From the NCBI GenBank assembly GCA_036401375.1, contig DASWVB010000016.1, positions 124,001 to 188,000 of the forward strand: a stretch of 64,000 nt of DNA, read 5' to 3'. Positions 26,229 through 35,461 of the stretch are shown here, one piece after another. The stretch's first letter is position 1; the number at the start of each line of letters is the position of its first letter. This stretch comes from DASWUZ01 sp036401375. GTDB taxonomy: Bacteria > Acidobacteriota > Terriglobia > Terriglobales > Acidobacteriaceae. Both the position numbers and the translations under genes were made by a program. A model generated the notes under the pieces. It was not told where the DNA came from, did not search any database, and saw only the letters and a program-made list of their open reading frames with translations.

Positions 26229-26558
26229 ATGCTTGATTACGAGATCACACCCTCCGCAGTCGCAGCAGAGCTCGACGAGCGCCCGTCGGACTTTGTCTTG
26301 CTCGACGTGCGGGAACCGTGGGAGCATGCGACCGCGCACATCGAGGGTAGCGTCCTGATTCCCATGGGCGAGGTACCCGCCCGCGCTTTTCAGGAGCTTG
26401 ACCCGGAGGCACACATCGTCGCCCTCTGCCATCACGGAGTGCGTTCGATGAGTGTGACGGCGTGGCTGCGAGGTCAGGGCTTCGAGCGAGCCCAGTCCAT
26501 GCAGGGCGGGATCGAAGCCTGGTCCACTCTGGTCGACGCAACGGTGCCGCGGTATTGA
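26229..26558 (+). CDS. Rhodanese-like sulfurtransferase (single domain)
   Basis: 109 residues, the usual size of a single-domain rhodanese. LLDVREPWEHATAHIEGS near residue 24 is the family's first signature and the active-site loop is CHHGVRS (Cys near 65). It moves sulfane sulfur from a persulfide carrier; the HHGVRS loop is frequent in thiosulfate/GlpE-type and in molybdopterin-linked proteins. The gene stands alone. No Shine-Dalgarno is visible and a -10-like TATCCT is six bases upstream, suggesting leaderless translation. Confidence 0.88.
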   Translation: MLDYEITPSAVAAELDERPSDFVLLDVREPWEHATAHIEGSVLIPMGEVPARAFQELDPEAHIVALCHHGVRSMSVTAWLRGQGFERAQSMQGGIEAWSTLVDATVPRY

Positions 26559-26734
26559 TGCGGCGTCCAGGAGAGAGTGAGGCTGCTTTGCTTACCACTC
26601 ATCCTTCACTGCGGCGATGAATGGGGCACCTGTGCATCGGGTGACACCCGCAGTGCACTGTTGACGTTGAGTGCTGCCTTGAATGGACACCGGCTTGAAT
26701 CTTGTTTGGCTGGTAAGTTTGTGGAGAGGGCTCT

Positions 26735-28120
26735 ATGACTGGTGTTGAGTACGCGCGGGCGAACTATCCTCGGTTTGTCGAAGAGCTCAAGGCTCTGCTC
26801 CGCATTCCGTCTATCTCGACGCTGCCGGAGCACAAGGCCGACGTCAGGCATGCGGCCGAGGTGCTGGCAGGTGAACTCGAGCGCATCGGCATGGAGAATG
26901 CGCGGCTGATCGAGGGCGGCGGGCATCCGCTGGTGTATGCGGACTGGCTGCACGCGGAGGGTAAGCCCACCTGCCTTGCGTACGGTCACTACGACGTTCA
27001 GCCGCCGGATCCGCTCGATGAGTGGCTCTCGCCGCCCTTTGACCCGGTCGAGCGCGAAGGCAACATCTATGCCCGCGGAGCGGTCGACGACAAGGGGCAG
27101 ATGTACATCCACGTCAAGGCGCTCGAGTCGATGCTTGCCTCTGGTGACGGCCGCCTGCCGATCAATGTGCGGGTGATCCTCGAGGGAGAGGAGGAGGTGG
27201 GCGGTGAGTCGATTGCCAGATTCGTGAAGGAGCATCCGGAGGAGTTGAAGGCTGACTTTGCGCTGATCTCGGACACGGAGCTGTTTGCCCCTGAACTGCC
27301 GACCCTCTGCGTTGGCCTGCGCGGCATGATCTATACAGAAATTGAGGCGCGCGGAGGGAAGACGGACCTGCACTCCGGGATGTACGGCGGCGCTGCCCCG
27401 AACCCCTTCATCGCGCTCGCGCAGATCATTGCGCAGCTCAAGGATGCAGGCGGCAGCGTCCTAATCCCCGGCTTCTACAACGCCGTCCAATCCCCGAGCG
27501 CCGACGAACTCGCAGCGTGGAAAAAGCTCCCATTCGATGAGGAACATTACCGGGTGACGGAGGTGGGCTCCTCCGTTTTGACCGGCGAGGCAGGCTACTC
27601 GGTGCTCGAACGTACATGGGCCCGGCCCACCCTGGAGGTGCATGGGATGCCGGGCGGCTTCATCGGTGCCGGTGCGAAGACCGTGATCCCGGCCAAGGCG
27701 ACCGCCAAGATATCGATGAGGCTGGTGCCGGACATGACTCCGGCCGAGACGTTCCGGCAATACAAGGAGTTTGTGCTGTCGCTGCAGCCAAAGGGTATCG
27801 AGCTTGATGTGCGGCTGATCCACTCCGGTGACGCGATCGTGATCGGAACGGATAACCCCTATGTCAAGGCTGCGGTAAAGGCTCTGCATGAGGTCTGGAA
27901 GAAAGATACGGTCTTCATCCGCTCGGGCGGATCGATTCCTATCGTCGGCGATTTTGAACGCGGGCTCAAGATTCCGAGCGTGATGATGGGCTTCGGCCTG
28001 CCGGACGATAACCTCCACGCACCCAACGAGAAGTTCCACATCGCGAACTTCTATCGGGGGATCGAGTCGGTGATCCTCTTCTTTGAAGAGGTAGGGAAGG
28101 GAAGCGGAGCGGCCGGGTGA
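26735..28120 (+). CDS. M20 family metallopeptidase (dipeptidase)
   Basis: 461 residues with GGAGAGGG before the ATG. Zinc ligands and catalytic residues stand in YGHYDVQPPDPLDEW, RGAVDDKGQMY, LEGEEEVGGES and the downstream SDTE; a dimerisation domain occupies about 200-350 and the C-terminus supplies the last His (APNEKFHI). This is the carnosinase/PepV-like branch of M20 that splits dipeptides in the cytoplasm; there is no signal peptide. The stop overlaps the GTG start of mobA (GTGA). A TTGACG at 26661 may be a -35, but no convincing -10 follows. Confidence 0.92.
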   Translation: MTGVEYARANYPRFVEELKALLRIPSISTLPEHKADVRHAAEVLAGELERIGMENARLIEGGGHPLVYADWLHAEGKPTCLAYGHYDVQPPDPLDEWLSPPFDPVEREGNIYARGAVDDKGQMYIHVKALESMLASGDGRLPINVRVILEGEEEVGGESIARFVKEHPEELKADFALISDTELFAPELPTLCVGLRGMIYTEIEARGGKTDLHSGMYGGAAPNPFIALAQIIAQLKDAGGSVLIPGFYNAVQSPSADELAAWKKLPFDEEHYRVTEVGSSVLTGEAGYSVLERTWARPTLEVHGMPGGFIGAGAKTVIPAKATAKISMRLVPDMTPAETFRQYKEFVLSLQPKGIELDVRLIHSGDAIVIGTDNPYVKAAVKALHEVWKKDTVFIRSGGSIPIVGDFERGLKIPSVMMGFGLPDDNLHAPNEKFHIANFYRGIESVILFFEEVGKGSGAAG

Positions 28121-28893
28121 GCATCGTCAGTGCGGATGAGGAGGCCTTTGTGCTGGCTGGGGGGCGCAGCAGCCGCATGGGCCGTGACAAGGCCTTGCTT
28201 GACCTTAACGGCGCTCCGCTGATCGAGCACGCTCTGGCCAAGCTGCGCAGTCTCGGATTTGAGCCGCGGATCGTAGGCTGCCGGCCGGACCTCGAGCGCT
28301 TTGCACCAGTGATCGAGGACCGTCGTCCGGGCTGCGGGCCGCTCGGCGGCATTGAAGCCGCTCTGGCCGTGAGCCGTGCCGAGCGAAATCTATTTCTTCC
28401 CGTTGACCTGCCTCTGCTGCCGGTCGCGTTTCTGGAGTGGATGCTCACGCGTGCGAGAACTACCGGAGCGGCACTGACCGTGCCCTCTCTTACAGGGCGC
28501 CCGCAGCCGTTATGTTCCGTCCTTTGCCGGGGTTTGCTGCCGCAAATCAGCGCGGCAATCGAGAAGGGCAGCTTCCGAGTGATGGACGCGCTCTCTGGGA
28601 CGTCTCCAGCCAGTCAAGAGCGCGCCGAGATCGACCTCTTTGCCGTGGAGACGATCGCGCCTGCTCAGCGGGAGTGGTCGTACGAGCGGCCGCTGCACAC
28701 CTGGTTTCAAAATCTAAATTGTCCGCAAGATCTTGACGGCTTGAGGGGCACTATCAGCGGCACGACCAAGGACGCCATCAGCGTCAGCTGCGAGAAACTG
28801 ATCGAGCGATTGGCTCCTGAGCGCGGCCTGCCGTTGAGCAATAGCAATGGGCACGACCCGCAGGGTAAGCTGAGAGCAAGGAGCAATTCTTGA
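28117..28893 (+). CDS. mobA: Molybdenum cofactor guanylyltransferase
   Basis: 258 residues, GTG start overlapping the peptidase stop. The N-terminal nucleotide-binding motif LAGGRSSRMGRDKALL (about 12-27) and the PVDLPLLP strand are those of MobA, which attaches GMP to molybdopterin to make the guanine-dinucleotide cofactor. The family is usually about 200 residues; here the last 45 (from SCEKLIERLAPE) form a tail with no recognised function. The stop overlaps the TTG of the ATPase gene. The neighbouring peptidase has no obvious link to cofactor synthesis, so the coupling may only reflect compact packing. Confidence 0.88.
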   Translation: MSIVSADEEAFVLAGGRSSRMGRDKALLDLNGAPLIEHALAKLRSLGFEPRIVGCRPDLERFAPVIEDRRPGCGPLGGIEAALAVSRAERNLFLPVDLPLLPVAFLEWMLTRARTTGAALTVPSLTGRPQPLCSVLCRGLLPQISAAIEKGSFRVMDALSGTSPASQERAEIDLFAVETIAPAQREWSYERPLHTWFQNLNCPQDLDGLRGTISGTTKDAISVSCEKLIERLAPERGLPLSNSNGHDPQGKLRARSNS

Positions 28894-29774
28894 GCAGCGT
28901 CCCAGCTTCCGATCCGTCGAGAGTGCCCGACTCCCCGCCCTCCGCGCAGGCCTCCGCAAGCTCCACGGCACCACCCGCGCCCGAGATCGAGGTCGTGAAG
29001 CCGGCGGGGGACGCCAGCTCCCAGGCGCCGTATATCGCCTTTGAGCATGTTTCGAAGGCTTTCGGAAGCCTGACCGTGCTCGACGATGTCAGCTTCTTCG
29101 TCATGCCGGGCGAGACGCTCTGCATCCTGGGGCGTAGCGGCGTGGGCAAATCGGTGTCCCTGCAGCAGATCATGGGCTTTCTCAAGCCTGACTCGGGCAA
29201 GATCATGATTGCAGGCAACGATATTGTCGACTACACCGAAGACCAGCTGCAGTTGCTCCGGAAGAAGGTCACCATGGTCTTCCAGAGCGGCGCGCTGTTT
29301 GACTCGCTCAGTGTGGGCGAGAATGTGGCCTTTCCCCTGCGCGAGCGCGGCGAGTTGATGGAAGATCAGATCGAACAGGTCGTGAACGGCCTGCTGGACA
29401 TGGTTGGAGTCGCAGGGATGGGCACGTTGTTGCCGTCCGACTTATCGACCGGAATGAAGCGGTCCGTAGCCATCGCGCGGGCACTTGCGGCGCAGCCTGA
29501 AGCGGTGCTCTATGACGAACCGACTACGATGGTCGATCCCCTGATGGGCCGCCTGCTTGGGGACCTGATCAAAAAGCTGCGCATCCAGCTGCATCTCACC
29601 AGTATCGTAGTGACCCACGATATGCGCTTTGCCGAGAAGCTGGCAGACCGCGTTCTCTTCCTGCATGAAGGCAAGGCCCGCTTCTTTGGCTCCGTGGACG
29701 AGCTGCGTGCTACAGAAGACCCCATCCTCCGCCAGTTCCTCGACCTGGATGCGCTGGTCCTGCCGCAGGTGTAG
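28890..29774 (+). CDS. Mla/Mce-type ABC transporter ATP-binding protein
   Basis: 294 residues from TTG 28890, overlapping the mobA stop. A Pro/Ser/Ala-rich 45-residue N-terminal extension precedes the ATPase: Walker A LGRSGVGKSVSLQQIMG, Q-loop MVFQSGALFDSLSVGENV, signature LSTGMKRSVAIARALA, Walker B AVLYDEPTTMVDPL and VVTHDM. The FQSGALFDSL and DEPTTMVDP wording is typical of MlaF/TtgA-like ATPases that move phospholipids between envelope membranes. No mlaE, mlaD or Mce gene is adjacent, so its permease must be encoded elsewhere. The signature has Thr-Gly-Met where most have Gly-Gly-Gln. Confidence 0.88.
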   Translation: MSSVPASDPSRVPDSPPSAQASASSTAPPAPEIEVVKPAGDASSQAPYIAFEHVSKAFGSLTVLDDVSFFVMPGETLCILGRSGVGKSVSLQQIMGFLKPDSGKIMIAGNDIVDYTEDQLQLLRKKVTMVFQSGALFDSLSVGENVAFPLRERGELMEDQIEQVVNGLLDMVGVAGMGTLLPSDLSTGMKRSVAIARALAAQPEAVLYDEPTTMVDPLMGRLLGDLIKKLRIQLHLTSIVVTHDMRFAEKLADRVLFLHEGKARFFGSVDELRATEDPILRQFLDLDALVLPQV

Positions 29775-29822
29775 AGTTTCTTGCATACAATCCCGCTCTA
29801 AAGACACATCTCAGGAGTAGCA

Positions 29823-30269
29823 ATGCCTGCGTCCGTCACCCGGGAAGCCTTCGTCGGCACCTGGAGTCTCACCGATTACCTGCTCATTCGCGCAGACGGA
29901 GTGATCCGAAAGCCGTGGGGCGAGGACGTGAGCGGTCTACTTATCTACTCGCCGGAGGGCTATATGAGCGCAAACCTGATGCCGGCCGTGCACAAAGACG
30001 GTGTGCAAGCGAAGGCTGCGCCTGCGCCCCCGGCGAAGTCGCACCGCTCCTCCCGTCACATTGCCTATGCGGGGCGATACACGCTTGAGAACGACAGCAT
30101 CACCCACCATGTCGAGGTGAGTCTGTTTCCCAGCTGGATCGGCCTTCCGCAGGTGAGGTTTTACGAGATAGCTTCCGACAGGCTCGTGCTGCGAACTCCG
30201 CCGATCCCCCGATCCGGCAAACACCTGGTTGGAGAGCTGACCTGGAAGCGCATCTGCTCTTTCACCTGA
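29823..30269 (+). CDS. Lipocalin-like domain protein
   Basis: 148 residues, with AGGAG eight bases before the ATG and a TACAAT -10-like box at 29786-29791. FVGTWSLTDYLLI, GLLIYSPEGYMSANLM and RHIAYAGRYTLEND match the lipocalin-like family of small beta-barrel proteins, many of unknown ligand. No signal peptide. The first 50 residues and the C-terminal VGELTWKR give the typical closing strands. Function unknown beyond probable binding of a small hydrophobic molecule. Confidence 0.8.
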   Translation: MPASVTREAFVGTWSLTDYLLIRADGVIRKPWGEDVSGLLIYSPEGYMSANLMPAVHKDGVQAKAAPAPPAKSHRSSRHIAYAGRYTLENDSITHHVEVSLFPSWIGLPQVRFYEIASDRLVLRTPPIPRSGKHLVGELTWKRICSFT

Positions 30270-30403
30270 GCGGGTAACCAGGCTGCGCTATCGGGCGCTA
30301 CTAAGTGAATCAACGGAAGGTCGCGCTCTCCGCGGCGGTAGTTGTCTCTTTTGGCTGCCTGATATCTGCCGGTAGAAACGTGGGAGCAACTACCTGGCGT
30401 TGA

Positions 30404-30409
30404 TACACT
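30404..30409 (+). promoter_or_regulatory. Extended -10 box of a leaderless nadE mRNA
   Basis: TGA followed by TACACT (TGn extended -10). Six bases separate it from the GTG start at 30416, so the expected transcript begins at or beside the start codon. No ribosome site is visible. Confidence 0.4.
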
Positions 30410-30415
30410 GACGGT

Positions 30416-32131
30416 GTGAAGATTGCACTGGCACAGATCAATCCCACGGTCGGAGACTTCGACGGCAACACGCGTAAGATTATTGAGTTTGCCAGGCGCG
30501 CGGAGAGTGCCGGTGCTGAGCTGGCAGTCTTCCCGGAGCTGGCAATTTGCGGCTACCCTCCCGCCGATCTGCTGGAAAAGCCATCATTTCTCTCGCGCGC
30601 GGCCCGTGCAGTAGAAGAGATCGCCGCCGCATCGGCCCATAGTCCGACTGCAATCCTCTGCGGCACGGTGACACCGGCCCCCGCCAGCACTGGACGTCAC
30701 GCCTTCAACACGGCTGTGCTCATGCGCGGCGGGCGGGTCGTCTTCACTCAATCGAAGATGTTGCTGCCCTTCTACGACGTCTTCGATGAGCAGCGCTACT
30801 TCGCTCCGGCGGCCTCGCAACACCTCTTCCACTTCGGTGAAGATCAGCTGGCGATCACGATCTGCGAGGATGCGTGGAACGACAAGAGCTTCTGGGAGAC
30901 GCGCCGGTACTCTACCGACCCGGTCGAGGAGCTCATGCACAGTGTTGTTGGCGCTACCTCGGCTGTCCACGCGGGAGCTGGATATACGGGTGCTTCTCCG
31001 GTGGAATCTGCGGGTACGCCGGTGGTGCTCAATATCGCGTGCTCTCCCTACTGGCGGGGCAAGCGCAGTGTCCGCTTCGACATGCTCTCTGCCATCGCGC
31101 GCCGGCATGGTGTGCCGGTACTGATGGTCAACCAGGTCGGAGGTAACGACAGCCTCATCTTCGACGGCACCAGCCTTGCCATCGGTTCGGACGGCAGAGT
31201 GATAGCCCTCGCCAATTCTTTTGAAGAGGACCTCGTTCTGATCGATACGCAGACCATGGTTGGTGACATCCATGCGATGGAGGATGACGAAGATGCCGCC
31301 ATCTACCAGGCGCTGATGCTCGGCACCCGGGACTACGTGCGCAAGTGCGGCTTCTCGCGGGTGTTGATCGGCCTTAGCGGAGGGATAGACTCCGCACTGG
31401 TCGCCGCGATCGCCGCCGACGCCCTCGGGCCTGAGAACGTCACAGGCATAACCTTGCCGAGTCAATACTCCTCGGCAGGATCGATCGACGACAGCGCAAC
31501 TCTCGCTGCTGCTCTCGGCATTCGCATCGAGACGATGAGCATCCATTCGTTGTTTACGGAGTACAACCGCGCTTTGGGGCCACTCTTCAGCGGACGTGAG
31601 CCTGACATCACCGAGGAGAACATCCAGTCGCGCATTCGCGGCAACCTTTTGATGGCGCTGTCGAACAAGTTCGGATCACTGGTGCTGACGACCGGCAACA
31701 AGTCGGAGATGTCAGTCGGCTACTGCACTCTATACGGCGACATGGTGGGCGCGCTCGCGGTGATCGGGGACGTATTCAAGACCCGGGTCTACAGCCTGGC
31801 GCGATACCGCAATCGAGACGGTGAAGTGATCCCGCGGGCCATACTCGAGAAGCCTCCATCTGCGGAGCTCAGGCCTGAACAGATGGACACGGACTCGCTG
31901 CCGGCATACGAGGTGCTCGATCCCATTCTCGAGGCTTATGTGGAGCATTACGAGACGCCTGAGGCGATTGCCTCGCAGAATGGCTTTGATCTGGAACTGG
32001 TGCGCTCTGTCGTCAAACTGGTGGAGCGCAGCGAGTACAAGCGCCAGCAGGCCGCAATCGTGCTCAAGGTGACCGAGAAGGCCTTTGGAATGGGTCGGCG
32101 CTTCCCAATCGCGGTAAAGGTCGAGGTGTAG
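30416..32131 (+). CDS. nadE: Glutamine-dependent NAD+ synthetase
   Basis: 571 residues, GTG start immediately before the conserved MKIALAQINPTVGDF. N-terminal glutaminase (nitrilase fold): Glu in VFPELAICGYPP, Lys in TQSKMLLPFYDVFDE, Cys in AITICEDAW. C-terminal synthetase with the PP-loop LIGLSGGIDSALVAAI (about 318-333), TGNKSEMSVGYCTLYGD and a terminal basic helix. It amidates nicotinate adenine dinucleotide in the last step of NAD synthesis. The gene stands alone and may be leaderless. Family length about 540-580, so it is complete. Confidence 0.96.
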   Translation: MKIALAQINPTVGDFDGNTRKIIEFARRAESAGAELAVFPELAICGYPPADLLEKPSFLSRAARAVEEIAAASAHSPTAILCGTVTPAPASTGRHAFNTAVLMRGGRVVFTQSKMLLPFYDVFDEQRYFAPAASQHLFHFGEDQLAITICEDAWNDKSFWETRRYSTDPVEELMHSVVGATSAVHAGAGYTGASPVESAGTPVVLNIACSPYWRGKRSVRFDMLSAIARRHGVPVLMVNQVGGNDSLIFDGTSLAIGSDGRVIALANSFEEDLVLIDTQTMVGDIHAMEDDEDAAIYQALMLGTRDYVRKCGFSRVLIGLSGGIDSALVAAIAADALGPENVTGITLPSQYSSAGSIDDSATLAAALGIRIETMSIHSLFTEYNRALGPLFSGREPDITEENIQSRIRGNLLMALSNKFGSLVLTTGNKSEMSVGYCTLYGDMVGALAVIGDVFKTRVYSLARYRNRDGEVIPRAILEKPPSAELRPEQMDTDSLPAYEVLDPILEAYVEHYETPEAIASQNGFDLELVRSVVKLVERSEYKRQQAAIVLKVTEKAFGMGRRFPIAVKVEV

Positions 32132-32294
32132 GCCGGCGCGCCGCATCGTACATCGCACCCGCTGAGAAGCTGCGCTGAGAAAGTCGGGCACGGCAGTCGC
32201 GCAACATCGCCAGCGAAAGGCCGGCGCGGTAGACTCTAGCTTGCGCACCGGTGCAATGCTGGTTCAAACTCGGTGGCTCTTCGAAAGGATGTAC

Positions 32295-33377
32295 ATGCAA
32301 CTTCGTACTTCGACACGTACTGCGGGGCTGGCGGTCGTCTGCTTTGCCGCGATAAGTCCCACGTTCCTCCTGGCGCAGGCAACGACAGGAACATCCCAGG
32401 CCCGGCAGTCGGCCCCAGCCGCCCAGGCAAGCCCGGCAGCACCGGTCATCACTCCCCTGGCGCCACCGCCCCCACCGCCGCCGATCACGCTTCCGACGCC
32501 GAATCCGGCGAATTTCACCGCAACCTCGCCGACGGCGGAGACGGTGAATGCGTTCCTCAAGGCATCCTGGGGCTTCGACCCCAACCGGGTGTGGCAGGTG
32601 GAGGCGATCCTCAAGACCACCGTCCCCGGCCTGAGCAAGGTAGTCGTCGCGGTGGCGGAGAAGGGTGCTCCGCAGGGCCCCGGCAACCTGCAGTTCTTTG
32701 TGCTGCCGGATGGCAAGCACCTGGTAGCTGACGACGTGCTCCCGTTTGGCTCGAATCCGTTTGAAGAGACCCGCAAGACGCTGGCCGCCCGTGCCGATGG
32801 CCCCTCGCGTGGAGCGGCCGGCAAGGACCTGCTCTTTGTCGAGTTCTCCGACTTTCAGTGCCCGCACTGCAAGGATGCACAGGCCACCGTCGACAAGCTT
32901 CTGCAGGAGTATCCAAACGCGCGGTTTGTCTACGAGAATATGCCGCTGGTCCAGATTCACACCGAGGCATACAAAGCGGCTTCCTATAGCGTCTGCGTCG
33001 ATAAGGTTGCCGGCGATGCAGGGTTCTTCAAATTTGCCACGGAGGTCTTTGCCAACCAGCCCGGGCTGACGCCGGCGGCGTCAGATAAGACGCTGCGCGA
33101 TGCGGCAACCAAGGCAGGGGCAGACGCTGACAAGGTAGCGGCCTGCTCCGCCACTGCAGCCACAAAGGCCGCGGTCGACGCCTCAATGAAGCTTGCAACA
33201 GACCTCGGAGTCGTCAGCACGCCAACGCTTTACGTCAACGGCCGCGCACTTCCGCTGGGCGGCCCTTACGAGCAGCTTAAGACGGTGATCGCCTACCAGT
33301 TGACGCTGGATGGAGTGAGGGCGCCTGAAGCGGCCAGCGCGTCGGCGTCGGCTGGCCCGTCCTCACCCTCGCAGTAA
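32295..33377 (+). CDS. Periplasmic DsbA-family thiol oxidoreductase
   Basis: 360 residues from ATG 32295; AAAGG six bases upstream decides against ATG 32289 and the TTG at 32241. Signal peptide 1-27 (ending FLLAQ), a Pro/Ala-rich linker, a small domain of about 80 residues (NAFLKASWGFDPNRVWQVE) and a thioredoxin_4/DsbA domain with the active-site CPHC (FSDFQCPHCKDAQ) and cis-Pro loop STPTLYVNGR. It may introduce or rearrange disulfides in exported proteins. The N-terminal domain resembles the region found before DsbA domains in DsbC/DsbG-like proteins but is not identified further. Confidence 0.85.
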   Translation: MQLRTSTRTAGLAVVCFAAISPTFLLAQATTGTSQARQSAPAAQASPAAPVITPLAPPPPPPPITLPTPNPANFTATSPTAETVNAFLKASWGFDPNRVWQVEAILKTTVPGLSKVVVAVAEKGAPQGPGNLQFFVLPDGKHLVADDVLPFGSNPFEETRKTLAARADGPSRGAAGKDLLFVEFSDFQCPHCKDAQATVDKLLQEYPNARFVYENMPLVQIHTEAYKAASYSVCVDKVAGDAGFFKFATEVFANQPGLTPAASDKTLRDAATKAGADADKVAACSATAATKAAVDASMKLATDLGVVSTPTLYVNGRALPLGGPYEQLKTVIAYQLTLDGVRAPEAASASASAGPSSPSQ

Positions 33378-33395
33378 AGGGGTGAGAGGTGAACT

Positions 33396-33435
33396 GCGGT
33401 CAGAACCGCTAAGGTCGGCAGGCTACTCGGCCGAC
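33396..33435. terminator. Two hairpins between convergent genes
   Basis: GCGGT (33396-33400) pairs with ACCGC (33405-33409) around CAGA; GTCGGC (33414-33419) pairs with GCCGAC (33430-33435) around ten bases. They fill the 59-base gap between the DsbA-like gene and the convergent secretin gene. No T-run follows, so termination by them is inferred from position only. Confidence 0.4.
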
Positions 33436-33436
33436 A

Positions 33437-35461
33437 CTACTGATGCAGCGGCAGGATGATCATCTGACCGACCGCGTTGCCGTGCGACAGCCGGATGACA
33501 TGCGTGGTGACGGTGATCACCAGGCGCGACACATCGTACTCTGTGGACCTCTTCGTGGCCGAGCCGAAGCCGGGAAGCTCACTTAGTCCCGGCAGGCCGC
33601 TTACCGCTCTCGCCTCCTGCCGGTTAAGATTGCTCACCAGCATCGCAGTCGAACCGTCCTTGACGGTGATCACGCCGCTCAGCTGACGCTCATCGAGCAC
33701 CGGGATGTTGTCGAGCGACATTCCGCCGAGCGCCTCGATCTCGAGCTCGTACTTGAGTGTCACTTCCTTATCCAGCTGAACCCGTGGAGTCGCCTTAAGT
33801 GTGAGGCCGAGGTCCTCATACTGGATCTGCGGCAGGGTGCTCTGAGTGAGGTTGCCAAGGCTCGACGCGTTGATGCCGAGACTCGCCAGGGTAGACGAGA
33901 GACCGGCAGTATTAATGCCCGGAATCGTTCCCGACGTGCTGGTTACAGTCGAGGTGATAATGGGATACCGCACCCCTGTACGAAAGGTTGCGGGCTGATC
34001 GTTGAGCACGTGCTGGCTGAGGTCGTCGAGGTTGCGAACGTCTGAAGCGTTCAACGCAAGGTTTGCAGCCGCCTTTCCCGGCACGATTCCGGTCTCTGTC
34101 AGGCCGCCTCCGAATAGCACGAACGGCTGGCTCAAGATGGAGTTGCTGACCTGTCCCGAGGCGATGAGGATGGCAGCTATCTTCAGAATGTCCCCCGCGT
34201 TGGCCAAGCCGCTCGAGACGATCTGATTTACAAGGCTCTGATTCTGCGAGATCAGCTGGTTTACTTCGGAGTCGACGTTGAAGAAGGTCGTCTGTTGAGG
34301 TAGTTGTATGCCGATGTTCCGGGTACGCATGGTCGAGACTTCGAAGGCGCGTATCTGGAGCTCGATTTGGCTCTGCCCCTCCATCAGCTCAGAGAGCACG
34401 GTGTTGAGCGCGCGCATGCGGGCGGGCGGCGCGCGCAGTGTCATGTAGCCGCGCTGTTGCAGGACGGTGGCATACGGCGCATCGAAGATGTTGCGAGCGA
34501 TGTTGCCCACATCGATGACGTCCGTCGGGTTCAGGCCGGGAAGGTAGATCGTCTCTTCTGCCAGCCGTTCATACTTGTCTCGATTCAGCTTGGTATCGGC
34601 TGCTATGAGTACGCGCCCGGGATCGAGCGGGACCATAAAAGTGCCTGTGACCAGCTCCACCATCTGTGCCGCGTGCGGGTAATCGACGTCCTCGGCATCG
34701 AGACGGCGGACCTGAGGCACAACCGACTCATCGATGACCGCGGTTAGGCCGTATGCCTCCACGACCTGCCGGAGCAGCGCCGGGGCGCCTGCCTTGACGT
34801 GGAAGCTTTGCCTGATCGGCCTGATCTGCAGCTCTATGGGGGCCGCGACGCTGACCGGTTCACCTTGCGGATCATCGAGCGCGTCGATGGCTTCACCCGC
34901 CAACTCCTTGAGGTGCTGTGCCACGATCGAGTTGCTGTGATCGAGGGTATAGGCCTCGGTCAGCTTCGTTCGTTCTACGTCCGCGTGTCCCGCGGCTCGG
35001 CTCTTCTCCGCCTGCTCAACGAGCAGTGTTACCAGGTGCTGCCGTGCGATCTCACTGGCTAAGACGTAGCGCTGGTTGTGAGGGTCGAGCTCGACGGAGC
35101 GGGCGAAGTACCTGACCGCACCTTCGACGTCCTGTTGGTCCAGAGCCTTGGCGCCTTTCAGGTACTGCTTCTCGGCCTCACGGCTGTGCGGCGAGCGAGC
35201 GTCAGGGGCCCCGGCTGGCGATGAGGCGGCCGTAGCGGCGCTTTCTGAAGGTGCGGCTGCTGCGGATTGCACAACGTCAGCAACAGGCCGGCCATAGACT
35301 GTTCGCGTCTCAGTTACGGTACCTGCGCTCTCCTCCTGCATGGCGTCAGAGGCATTGCCGGGGATTGCCTGGGCTCTCGCTACTAATCCATCGAGGAGGA
35401 GAGTTAAAAGGCCGGCTAACAGCAGTGCTGAGCTCCTGAAGCTGCGATTCACACTAATCAT
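33437..35461 (-). CDS. Secretin-family protein with N-terminal TPR
   Basis: 674 residues from ATG 35461 (MISVNRSFRSS), overlapping the stop of the HAD gene by eight bases; a longer open frame to 35536 lies inside that gene. Signal peptide to about residue 32, a low-complexity stretch, a TPR-like helical region (YLKGAKALDQQDVEGAVRYF), an STN/N0-like domain (FHVKAGAPALLRQVVEAYGL), an N1-like domain and a C-terminal secretin domain (LGLTLKATPRV, GVITVKDGSTAMLVSNL). Secretins form outer-membrane gates for type II/III secretion and type IV pili. None of those genes is in the window. Confidence 0.85.
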   Translation of the reverse strand: MISVNRSFRSSALLLAGLLTLLLDGLVARAQAIPGNASDAMQEESAGTVTETRTVYGRPVADVVQSAAAAPSESAATAASSPAGAPDARSPHSREAEKQYLKGAKALDQQDVEGAVRYFARSVELDPHNQRYVLASEIARQHLVTLLVEQAEKSRAAGHADVERTKLTEAYTLDHSNSIVAQHLKELAGEAIDALDDPQGEPVSVAAPIELQIRPIRQSFHVKAGAPALLRQVVEAYGLTAVIDESVVPQVRRLDAEDVDYPHAAQMVELVTGTFMVPLDPGRVLIAADTKLNRDKYERLAEETIYLPGLNPTDVIDVGNIARNIFDAPYATVLQQRGYMTLRAPPARMRALNTVLSELMEGQSQIELQIRAFEVSTMRTRNIGIQLPQQTTFFNVDSEVNQLISQNQSLVNQIVSSGLANAGDILKIAAILIASGQVSNSILSQPFVLFGGGLTETGIVPGKAAANLALNASDVRNLDDLSQHVLNDQPATFRTGVRYPIITSTVTSTSGTIPGINTAGLSSTLASLGINASSLGNLTQSTLPQIQYEDLGLTLKATPRVQLDKEVTLKYELEIEALGGMSLDNIPVLDERQLSGVITVKDGSTAMLVSNLNRQEARAVSGLPGLSELPGFGSATKRSTEYDVSRLVITVTTHVIRLSHGNAVGQMIILPLHQ

